Source of the DNA: JBMYRH01 sp049602155
Lineage (GTDB): Bacteria > Myxococcota_A > UBA9042 > PHBI01 > JBMYRH01
Direction of reading: 5' to 3'
NCBI GenBank assembly: GCA_049602155.1
Contig: JBMYRH010000008.1
Coordinates: 194,153 to 258,152 of the forward strand
Length of the DNA: 64,000 nucleotides
The notes below the pieces were generated by a model, which was not told the DNA's origin, did no database searches, and was given only the letters and a program-made list of their open reading frames with translations. This document shows, piece after piece, positions 57,216 through 64,000 of the stretch. Numbering within the stretch: the first letter of the stretch is position 1; every line of letters starts with the position of its first letter. The translations under genes were made by a program, and so were the position numbers.

Positions 57216-58518
57216 GGAGCACCTCCGTGCCTGGTAAAAACTGCTGACTGTCAACGCCCGCCGCATGCAACACGCCTGCGATGAAGTTCGAGTGTTCGAT
57301 CTTGCTGCTGGCTCCCGTGTCGACCTGGCCGGTCTTAAGCTGAACTTGCTGCGCATCGAGGTTCTCTAAGTAGGTCCCTCCCAGGGTGCGGCCTCCAGCG
57401 AGGGAGCCGCCGATGACCATGGCGCTAGTGACGGGCCAATGGTCTTTGCCGCCGTCCTTGTTGAGCTTTGGGGTCCGGGTCATCTCAGAGAGCACGACGA
57501 TCAAGGTGTCGTCGAAGAGGTCCGCCTCGGTGAGCCGCGCGACCAAGTCATTCAAGCCCTCGAAGAGGTTCTCATAGAGCGGATGTTGGTCCGTGATGTC
57601 GTCATGCGTGTCCCAGCGGGTGCCTGTCGAGATAGACGCCGAGTGACAAATTCCTGCTGACATCAATGCCACGGTGGTCGCGTTTTGCTCCAACATGGAG
57701 CCGCCTGCACCAAAGCTCAGGTTCTCTTTTAGGAGCGCTTCGGAGGCCAAGATCTCTGCCTTGCGGTCGGTGGCGATACCCAAGTCATCGTTGATCTTTT
57801 GGCTTCGAGCATCCGCGCCGACGACCTCTGCAAACCTGGCTCGGCGCTTCGCCAAGTACGCCTCGATGGCGCTGTTGGTCGCGGCGCTTGGGACATAGAG
57901 GGGGTGAGTGAGGCCGCTGCCTTGTGGGCCATTGAGTGGCAAGCTGCGGTCCACCAACGCGAGGATCTGATTGTTCTGCCCAAGCATGCCCGTCTGCGCC
58001 GCGTAGGCACCGACCCGCGCTCCGCCGGTGAGGTCCAAATAGGGCAGGGTGTTGGCGATGCCGTGCGAGACCGCCGTCAAAGTCCCCAGATCGGCCGCAG
58101 TGTCATCGCGGCTGCCAGTGAGGATGCGCCGCTCGCACTCCTGGTGAACGATTGACCCCACCGAGATGCCATTGACCACGACAGTCTTCGCCGCGTGGGC
58201 CTCGAAGAAGCTCGTGACCGCCGGCCGCCGCGCGTCGTTGATCATGATCGAGAGGTCACCGTAGCTCTCAATCGACTCCGAATCGCCGGCACCCTGGCAC
58301 GATGCCGGGTTAGAGGCGTCGAAGTCTGGACCGTGGATGGTGCAGGATGTCAGGCGCGGATCCATGCAGAAGGTGACATCCCAGCCACCGAATGCGCGCA
58401 CCAAGATGACCCGCTTCGCATCAGGGGTTTGAGCCCACGACACGCGGGGCAGCAGCCCCACCATCGGGAGCGCCGCCATGAACTTAAGGAAGTCTCGTCT
58501 TTCCAATCCGTGCATCAT
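57193..58518 (-). CDS. DUF1501 protein, likely Tat-exported
   Basis: 441-aa DUF1501-family protein. The N-terminus MMHGLERRDFLKFMAALPMVGLLPRVSWA is a twin-arginine-type signal (ERRDFLKF). Typical blocks are VILVRAFGGWDVTFCMDPR, VVVNGISVGSIVHQECERRILTGS, GTRWDTHDDITDQHPLYENLFEGLNDLVARLTEADLFDDTLIVVLSEMTRTPKLNKDGGKDHWPVTSAMVIGG (metal-site-like Asp/His/Glu, related to sulfatase fold). It follows the DUF1549-type gene by 6 bp and overlaps the heme lipoprotein. It is the counterpart of the DUF1552 protein in the other module. Confidence 0.9.
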   Translation of the reverse strand: MMHGLERRDFLKFMAALPMVGLLPRVSWAQTPDAKRVILVRAFGGWDVTFCMDPRLTSCTIHGPDFDASNPASCQGAGDSESIESYGDLSIMINDARRPAVTSFFEAHAAKTVVVNGISVGSIVHQECERRILTGSRDDTAADLGTLTAVSHGIANTLPYLDLTGGARVGAYAAQTGMLGQNNQILALVDRSLPLNGPQGSGLTHPLYVPSAATNSAIEAYLAKRRARFAEVVGADARSQKINDDLGIATDRKAEILASEALLKENLSFGAGGSMLEQNATTVALMSAGICHSASISTGTRWDTHDDITDQHPLYENLFEGLNDLVARLTEADLFDDTLIVVLSEMTRTPKLNKDGGKDHWPVTSAMVIGGSLAGGRTLGGTYLENLDAQQVQLKTGQVDTGASSKIEHSNFIAGVLHAAGVDSQQFLPGTEVLHGLIDEG

Positions 58519-58524
58519 GCGCTC

Positions 58525-60315
58525 CTAGTAGAACATCGCGTCAGGGGCTTGGAACATTGCGGTCAGCACAGCCTTCCACCCCTCAGCAGGGCTGGACGCT
58601 ATCGCGACCGCAGACCACAGCTCATAGAGGTCTGTGATGCTCGCATCGTCGGTGGGCACGATGTGCCCGAAGATCCAGGCATGTAGCTCGGCGAGTTGGA
58701 CGCGCACCTCTGGCTCGCCGGAGTCTGCCTCCTCGACCAGCGTCAGGAGGCGCCTCTCTGCGGCATCCAGGGTGAAGTCAGCGTCTACGACGAAGCCGGC
58801 AGCTTCCTCGGCGTACCCTGCGAGGACCAAGAGCTTCACCGGAGTCGCGGTGTGGACCGGCTCAGTCACAGTGTTGCCATCAATGCCACCTGCCATGGCC
58901 CGAAACCCAAACAGGTCGCTCTTGAGCGTCCGGACTTCACCGATATTCTGCTGGGGGACGCCGTAGACCAAGCGGAAGCCGGTCAGAGCTTCGATGAAGC
59001 GCTCGAACTGCTCAGGGCGGACCACCTGTGTGCCTGAGACCTCTGGGGTCGATGCAGTGGCAGTGTCATGCTTGGCGCTCGCCAAGAACCAGTCATCAAG
59101 GACAAGGGCTTGGGCCAGAGCCTTGGCGCTGTAGCCGGAGGCGACGAAGTTCAGGTGATGTCGCCCGACAAATTCGGGATCCAACAAGCCTCTGCTCGTT
59201 TGGGCCAGGTAAGCGGCAAACTGCTCGACAGCACAGCGCGCGAAGCGGGGGTCCTCGGCCATCTCGAGGCCGACATCGGTGAGCGACTCGGTGTCCGCAC
59301 CCCAGTAGTTCGGTGCGCGTAATCCTAGGTTCTCCCAGGGCATGAGCGGCTCGCCATCGTCCAGGGTGCTGAGGTCAAAAAACATCGGCACCGGATAGCA
59401 GGGGCTGTTGCCCGTGCAGCCATCGTCGTAGCCCCTGACGATCTGGTTGGAAGGGAGCCGCGGCCGAAATGGCCAGAAGTGTTGGGCCAGTGGATCGACG
59501 ACTTGGTGGCATGCCACGCACTGCGGGTTCTCATTGAGCGCGTTAGCCACAGCCGCGTCATCCGAGAGGTCGACGTCACCGGTGATCGGGATGTCTCGTC
59601 CCCCAAAGGGTTCGCACAAGAACATGTCCGACAGCACGCTCGCGCGGCCGCGATGGTAGTTTGCACCATTGGACTCGTGTCGGACCAAGAAGGGGCCAGT
59701 AGACAGGACACCGCCTGAAGGTCGACCGTCAGTGAACGTGACGCGCTGCAGGCCGCCCTCAGCGTCATCGTAGTCGTGGCCGTCCCAAATCTCTGCGCCT
59801 AAGGCGTCGAGCATGGTCCAATCAGCCGTGACAATCTCAGTGAAGGGTGCGTCGCTCATAGCGACCTCGCGGATCAGGTTCAGCGGCTCCTCTGAGAGCG
59901 CGTCTTGGATGCTTGAGCGGGACCTTCCGGCCAGTGGCCCTAGGTTGGGTAGCACCAGGTTCGTCGACCGTATCAGCAGGATCTCGGCATACATATCCTT
60001 GATGGTCTCGCCGAACTCCGGGCGCTCCACATAGGTCGCGACGATCTCGGTGAGGCGCTCAGGATCTTGGCGAACGGCCTCTAGTTCATCGGGGGTTGGA
60101 CGCAGCCCGGTGAGTGCCATCGTCGCTCGGCTCAGCGCCGCTTCCGGGGTCATAGGGATATATGACTGTGTGGTCGCAGGGACTTCGGTCACATCCGGCA
60201 CATCCGGCCCTGCCTCCTCGGGTGGGTCTGTGCCGCACGCGCAGAGCAGCGCCAGCATGATGGCGACCACGAAGCGGGGCGCCCACGGCTCTCGCGATAA
60301 TGTGGCCTTCCTCAT
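58525..60315 (-). CDS. DUF1549-like lipoprotein with CxxCH motif
   Basis: 596-aa exported protein. Signal MLALLCAC (lipobox). N-terminal part resembles DUF1549: EAALSRATMALTGLRPTPDELEAVRQDPERLTEIVATYVERPEFGETIKDMYAEIL. A middle region resembles the DUF1588-like part: RASVLSDMFLCEPF and QCVACHQVVDPLAQHFWPF (CxxCH, potential c-type heme), then AVEQFAAYLAQTSRGL and VLDDWFLASAK. ATG 60315 has GGAGGG 5 bp upstream. It is the first gene of the module followed by DUF1501 and the heme lipoprotein. Function unknown. Confidence 0.84.
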   Translation of the reverse strand: MRKATLSREPWAPRFVVAIMLALLCACGTDPPEEAGPDVPDVTEVPATTQSYIPMTPEAALSRATMALTGLRPTPDELEAVRQDPERLTEIVATYVERPEFGETIKDMYAEILLIRSTNLVLPNLGPLAGRSRSSIQDALSEEPLNLIREVAMSDAPFTEIVTADWTMLDALGAEIWDGHDYDDAEGGLQRVTFTDGRPSGGVLSTGPFLVRHESNGANYHRGRASVLSDMFLCEPFGGRDIPITGDVDLSDDAAVANALNENPQCVACHQVVDPLAQHFWPFRPRLPSNQIVRGYDDGCTGNSPCYPVPMFFDLSTLDDGEPLMPWENLGLRAPNYWGADTESLTDVGLEMAEDPRFARCAVEQFAAYLAQTSRGLLDPEFVGRHHLNFVASGYSAKALAQALVLDDWFLASAKHDTATASTPEVSGTQVVRPEQFERFIEALTGFRLVYGVPQQNIGEVRTLKSDLFGFRAMAGGIDGNTVTEPVHTATPVKLLVLAGYAEEAAGFVVDADFTLDAAERRLLTLVEEADSGEPEVRVQLAELHAWIFGHIVPTDDASITDLYELWSAVAIASSPAEGWKAVLTAMFQAPDAMFY

Positions 60316-60587
60316 CTTCACCCTCCCTGGTGTTGGCATCACGGCGCATTGAGCGTGCGGCCTGCTCCGGCATCGAACCATGCGCGTCGTGTCGGATATG
60401 CCACCGGCTGTTCCATCGTTAAGATACGCGCTGCAGTCTATCGAATAGGCCGGCGGCAGACAACGCCCTACAGGCCGTGAACAGGCCTCTTGCGTCTCAC
60501 CGGCTGCTCTCGCTTCGTGATCCGCTCCGCTGGCCCCCGTGGTGCTGACCTCGCCGGGGGGCATGAGGAGCGCCTGGCTGACGCTTG

Positions 60588-61478
60588 CTATTCCCCCGCA
60601 GTAGTGCCCTGACCGGCCGCCTCGATGGTCGCCAAGATGCGGGCCTGGACGTCCGCCTCATAGGCTGTGGAGTGCAACGAGCGTTCCTTGGTGTGCGTGT
60701 CGAAGTAGCGGCCGGTGACCCCTTCAAGGTCGGGGCTAGTCGCAGCCCAGATGGTCGACTTCGCAGCCTTCGCGGCGCTCTTTCCGTCGTCCTCCGCGAA
60801 CATCATCCGGAACAACGGGTACATCAGCTTCATCGGGCCGGGGAGGGATTTTGTGGAGAGTGAGCGCGTCATCACCGTGGAGGCTCGGCCGGGGAACACG
60901 AGGTTGACGGAGACCCCCGCCGGTTCGAATTCCGCTGCCAGCGCCACGGACATGGCCTCCATCGCGCTCTTTGAGTGCGTATAGGTCATGAGGCCCTTGA
61001 AGCCCTTCTCGGCCTGGAGGTTGTCGGGATCGATACGGGCGGGCTTGTCCCCACCGGTGATGTTGAGGACCCTTGGTGCGTTGGCTGCCTGGAGCGCGGG
61101 CAAGAGCGCGTGCGCCAGGCGTCGGGGGGAGAGCACGTTCACCGCGAAGTGCATCTCTAGCCCGTCATCGCTCTTCGTGAGTTCACTCCCGAGGTAGCCC
61201 GCGTTGTTCACGAGCACGTCGATCTGCGCGGCCACCTCACTCACTGCAGCGGCGAGCGCATCGACGCCGGCGATGGAGGAGATGTCGCCGAGCACAAGCG
61301 TCACCTTGTCGTTGCCACTCTCCGCAATGATACGTCGGCGTGCCTCTTCACCACGGGCCTTGTCGCGCCCAGTGATCACCACGTGGGCGCCTGTCTTCGC
61401 TAGGCCTAGCGCACTCTGATACCCGATCCCGCCTGTTCCGCCCGTGATGACGATCGTACGCGTTGCTTCGTGGGTCAT
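60588..61478 (-). CDS. Short-chain dehydrogenase/reductase
   Basis: 296-aa NAD(P)-dependent SDR: TGGTGGIG nucleotide motif at residues 13-20, NNAG in DVLVNNAGYLG, and the active-site YxxxK in TYTHSKSAMEAMS with Ser/Thr in NITGG. The C-terminal region (about 200-296) suits retinol-dehydrogenase/WWOX-type SDRs. Substrate is not evident. It is divergent from the kinase-phosphatase fusion gene across 175 bp. Confidence 0.92.
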   Translation of the reverse strand: MTHEATRTIVITGGTGGIGYQSALGLAKTGAHVVITGRDKARGEEARRRIIAESGNDKVTLVLGDISSIAGVDALAAAVSEVAAQIDVLVNNAGYLGSELTKSDDGLEMHFAVNVLSPRRLAHALLPALQAANAPRVLNITGGDKPARIDPDNLQAEKGFKGLMTYTHSKSAMEAMSVALAAEFEPAGVSVNLVFPGRASTVMTRSLSTKSLPGPMKLMYPLFRMMFAEDDGKSAAKAAKSTIWAATSPDLEGVTGRYFDTHTKERSLHSTAYEADVQARILATIEAAGQGTTAGE

Positions 61479-61626
61479 GGCGTTCTCCAGGAGGTGGCCA
61501 TGCTAACTACCGCTTGATGAGGTGCCGTGCAAGGCGCGTAAATGGCTAGCTGGTGTCCGACGCCGGAGGGTGGGAGGCGTTCGGAGGGCAACCGCCGTTG
61601 CCCGACAGGGTGTGTGGTGTACTTTG

Positions 61627-61643
61627 CTGAGGAGGGTCCTCAG
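61627..61643. promoter_or_regulatory. Perfect inverted repeat before the fusion gene
   Basis: CTGAGGAGGGTCCTCAG has 7-bp arms around GGG and contains GAGGAGG, 11 bp before the proposed GTG 61654. It could hide the ribosome binding site in a hairpin or bind a regulator; alternatively it indicates a different, earlier start. Confidence 0.45.
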
Positions 61644-61653
61644 TGCGGAAACT

Positions 61654-63465
61654 GTGAACCCTAGCCGACCTCCAGAGGTAGCACCGATTCAGCCGCACAT
61701 CCGAGATCGCATACGAGAGGTGACGCAGGCGACTGACATCCGCGAGGTCTCGCTCATCCAGCCGCTCTGGAACAACTACGGGAGCCTGTCGCGTGTGCAC
61801 CTCTTCGGTGGGGACTGCGCGTCGGTGATCGTGAAGCATATCAAGCTCCCCGACGAGGTCGCGCACCCAAGGGGCTTTACGGGCTCACTCTCCAGGCAAC
61901 GTAAGATCAGGTCCTACGCCGTAGAGGCGCATTGGTATCAGGTACAGAACGTAGGGACGCCAGACGGCGCGCCGACGCCGAGGTGCCTGGACGCCTTTGA
62001 TGACGATGGCGAACTCTTCATCCTGATGGAGGACCTCTCGACGCGAGGCTTCACGGAGGTGCTGGTGTCCGTGTCGATGGCCGAGATCCACACCGTGCTG
62101 CGTTGGTTGGCTCGCTTTCATGCCCACTATCTCGGCGAATCAGGTGAAGGGCTCTGGCCAATCGGGACGTATTGGCACCTGGACACGAGGCCGGAGGAAC
62201 TCGCGAACATTGAAGGGACACGCCTTCATCGCTTTGCCTCGCTTCTGGATGCGCGGCTTTGCAACGGGAGGTTCCAGACCCTCGTGCACGGTGACGCCAA
62301 GCTCGCCAACTTCTGCTTCAGTGTCGATCACGCTCAAGTCGCCGCAGTGGACTTCCAGTACGTGGGCCGGGGGTGCGCGATGAAGGACGTCGCCTACTTC
62401 ATCGGGAGCTGCCTCACTGGGGCCGAGTGTGAGCGCCGTGAGCACGAGGTGCTCGAACTCTACTTCGCCGAGCTGCGAGCCTGCCTTCCGCCGTCCGTCG
62501 ATGTTGCGATGCTCGAGGCCGAGTGGCGCACGCTCTTCCCCGTCGCATGGGCGGACTTTGAGCGCTTCATGCTGGGTTGGAGTCCTGGGCATAGGAAGCT
62601 CACGGACTACAGCGATGCCACTACTGAGCGCGCCATCACGGAGATTGCCGCGGAGCTCCTCGGGGCCGCGAGAGCGGCGTGCTTGGCGGCGGGGCGGTAC
62701 GTTCAAGCAAATCGAGGGCGTCCGCTCGAGGTCGCCTCCAAGGGCTTTGCGAGTCGGGCGTCGGACGTCGTTACCGAGATTGACCTTGAGGCTCAGGCCA
62801 TCATCCTCGAGGCATTGAAGCCTACCATCGCGCGCTTCGACCTGGGGGTGCTCGCGGAGGAGGGCGACCACGATGACAGCCGGCTTCGGAAGCACGCCTT
62901 TTGGACCATCGATCCGCTGGATGGCACTCAATACTTCATCGAGGGCAGCTCCGGCTACGCCACCTCTATTGCGTTGGTGTCCCAGTCAGGTGAGCCGATC
63001 TTGGGGGTGGTCTATGACCCAGTTCGCGGCGATCTTTTTGAGGTGGTGGTGGGCAAGGGCGTGACCTTGAATGGGCAGCCGCTGAGGGGCGATGAGGCTG
63101 ACACGGGGACTCCTGAGAGGCTCCAATGGTTCGCTGATCGTAGCCTTCGCAACCATCCACGCTTTGAGGAGTACGAGGCCCGCTTCGATGTCCACTTCAT
63201 GGGGGGCGCGGTGCTGAACGTTCTGCAGCTGCTCACCCAGCCCCGCAGTGTCTATCTAAAGGCGCCAAAGGCCGAGGTCGGTGGGTGCGCCATTTGGGAC
63301 CTCGCGGCGGTCGCGTTGATGGTCACCGAGTGCTCAGGGAGCGCCCGATGCTTCGACGGCAGGGCGCTGCCCCTCAACCGTGCAGACAGTGTCTTCTTCA
63401 ACGATGTCGGACTTGCGTTCGCGAGCGCTGATGTGGACGTCCTGCGCTGCTTGGCCGAGTTCTAG
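61654..63465 (+). CDS. Kinase (APH/EcKinase-like) - CysQ/inositol-phosphatase fusion
   Basis: About 603 aa, two catalytic domains. The N-terminal kinase domain (to about 345) has a likely ATP Lys in VIVKHI (Lys61), the catalytic loop VHGDAKLANF (Asp214) and metal-binding DFQY (Asp233), as in aminoglycoside/choline/ecdysteroid kinases. The C-terminal domain (about 360-603) has the full lithium-sensitive phosphatase set: SDVVTEIDLEAQ, AEEGD (Glu402/403), IDPLDGT (420-425) and IWDLAAV (549-553), like CysQ or inositol monophosphatase. Both look active. The start is uncertain (GTG 61654; frame open further). A kinase and a phosphomonoesterase in one chain is unusual; substrates are unknown. Confidence 0.85.
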   Translation: MNPSRPPEVAPIQPHIRDRIREVTQATDIREVSLIQPLWNNYGSLSRVHLFGGDCASVIVKHIKLPDEVAHPRGFTGSLSRQRKIRSYAVEAHWYQVQNVGTPDGAPTPRCLDAFDDDGELFILMEDLSTRGFTEVLVSVSMAEIHTVLRWLARFHAHYLGESGEGLWPIGTYWHLDTRPEELANIEGTRLHRFASLLDARLCNGRFQTLVHGDAKLANFCFSVDHAQVAAVDFQYVGRGCAMKDVAYFIGSCLTGAECERREHEVLELYFAELRACLPPSVDVAMLEAEWRTLFPVAWADFERFMLGWSPGHRKLTDYSDATTERAITEIAAELLGAARAACLAAGRYVQANRGRPLEVASKGFASRASDVVTEIDLEAQAIILEALKPTIARFDLGVLAEEGDHDDSRLRKHAFWTIDPLDGTQYFIEGSSGYATSIALVSQSGEPILGVVYDPVRGDLFEVVVGKGVTLNGQPLRGDEADTGTPERLQWFADRSLRNHPRFEEYEARFDVHFMGGAVLNVLQLLTQPRSVYLKAPKAEVGGCAIWDLAAVALMVTECSGSARCFDGRALPLNRADSVFFNDVGLAFASADVDVLRCLAEF

Positions 63466-64000
63466 ACCCACGGCTGGGTGCGCGGGGTGTGCCTCGCTCC
63501 CCAGCCTGTCGTTCGGCTTTGCGATCGTGTCATCCGCCTCTTGAAGATGCGGCGCTCTGCAGCTCGGCTGCAGAAGGCACGTGTGTGACGACGGACTGGG
63601 ACGGGCTGGCCTCCGTCACAGCATCCTCACTTCGGGCGAACGGGTGCAACTCCGTGGTGACAAAGAGGACGACTCCCCCCTCCTCGTCGAGAATGGGGGA
63701 GTCGCCCCGATCCCCTTCCTGCATGGAAAGCGGACCTCGTCTTACCTCTTGTGCAATGTGATGCCGCACCTCGAAGGGGAGGGCTGGTTGAGCGGCCCAG
63801 GCCTCATCGGGATGGGGACTCACAGAGGAGTTCTCTGTGGGAGGAGATGGATCCGGCGATTGGCCTCTCCCGCGCTTCCTTTGGTCGCTTCGATCGTTCG
63901 CTGCGCTCAATGAAGTCGTTGAGACGATGATCGCTTGTGTCGTGCGTTGCGGCGCTATGCCCGCTTACTCCGGTCATCACTGGTTGGGTCCGGTGGGAGA
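63466..64000. other. Terminal region with no convincing gene
   Basis: 535 bp after the fusion gene. A 126-aa frame on the reverse strand (63530-63910) and a 110-aa frame on the forward strand (63581-63913) overlap each other; neither shows family features or a good ribosome binding site. The last 60 bp may be upstream sequence of a gene beyond the window. Confidence 0.6.

Noticed and set aside
63530..63913. Overlapping frames at the window end
   Set aside because: Two frames on opposite strands overlap and neither shows a domain or start signal.

Overview
This is a GC-rich stretch from a Gram-negative, lipoprotein-rich bacterium. Many predicted outer-envelope lipoproteins, Tat-exported DUF1552/DUF1501 proteins, DUF1592/DUF1549-type proteins with CxxCH motifs, a PEGA-domain protein, cysteine-rich lipoproteins and triplicated DsbA-like domains suggest Myxococcota (Bradymonadia-like or a related deltaproteobacterial lineage). 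That placement is an inference from gene content only. The sequence is a draft scaffold: N runs lie at 4095-4104 (10 N) and 41075-41174 (100 N), and both fall inside genes. No rRNA, tRNA, CRISPR array, insertion sequence or prophage was seen.

Layout. 1-5.9 kb (+): a tight fatty-acid/propionate operon (thiolase end, 3-hydroxyacyl-CoA dehydrogenase, enoyl-CoA hydratase, two normal acyl-CoA dehydrogenases, a B12-binding mutase subunit and a third acyl-CoA dehydrogenase homologue without a catalytic Glu). 6-12.5 kb (-): a cysteine-rich lipoprotein, then a translationally coupled trio of degenerate sulfatase-fold protein, MeaB GTPase and GT-C-like membrane glycosyltransferase. 12.6-15 kb (+): low-molecular-weight phosphatase, fructosamine-kinase-family protein and an exported glutaredoxin-like protein, coupled by GTGA overlaps (a probable protein-deglycation module), then a small PilZ-like protein. 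15-24 kb: metallo-beta-lactamase-fold hydrolase, kelch-like lipoprotein, PEGA protein, a 53-bp tandem repeat, a triple-DsbA lipoprotein and a transglutaminase-like lipoprotein. 23.7-28 kb (-): a second acyl-CoA operon (two crotonases, Zn alcohol dehydrogenase family, 3-hydroxyacyl-CoA dehydrogenase, HugZ-like protein). 28.4-31.2 kb (-): modABC with a VOC protein upstream. 31.9-35.4 kb (+): an ABC exporter with two DUF3526-like permeases.

35.4-43 kb: FKBP lipoprotein, nitronate monooxygenase-like protein, a folE2 + PTPS pair whose motif points to folate rather than queuosine, with an unusual AT-rich promoter/operator, a GNAT protein, an unknown 332-aa protein, and a BCCT transporter with an N-terminal EPS repeat broken by the 100-N gap. 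43-48.5 kb: SIMPL protein, a large six-hairpin-glycosidase-like lipoprotein, a GNAT gene broken by an in-frame amber codon, and an alpha/beta hydrolase lipoprotein. 48.6-60.3 kb holds two separate modules of the poorly understood DUF1592-DUF1552 / DUF1549-DUF1501 type, one on each strand, separated by small lipoproteins, DoxX, TetR and BolA genes. 60.6-63.5 kb: an SDR and a two-domain protein joining an aminoglycoside/choline-kinase-like domain to a CysQ/inositol-phosphatase domain. The last 0.5 kb has no convincing gene.

The best candidates for undescribed biology are the paired exported heme-motif/Tat modules (48.6-60.3 kb), the kinase-phosphatase fusion (61.7-63.5 kb), the triple-DsbA lipoprotein, and the phosphatase/kinase/glutaredoxin deglycation operon. 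Functions are from motif reading; no database search was run.
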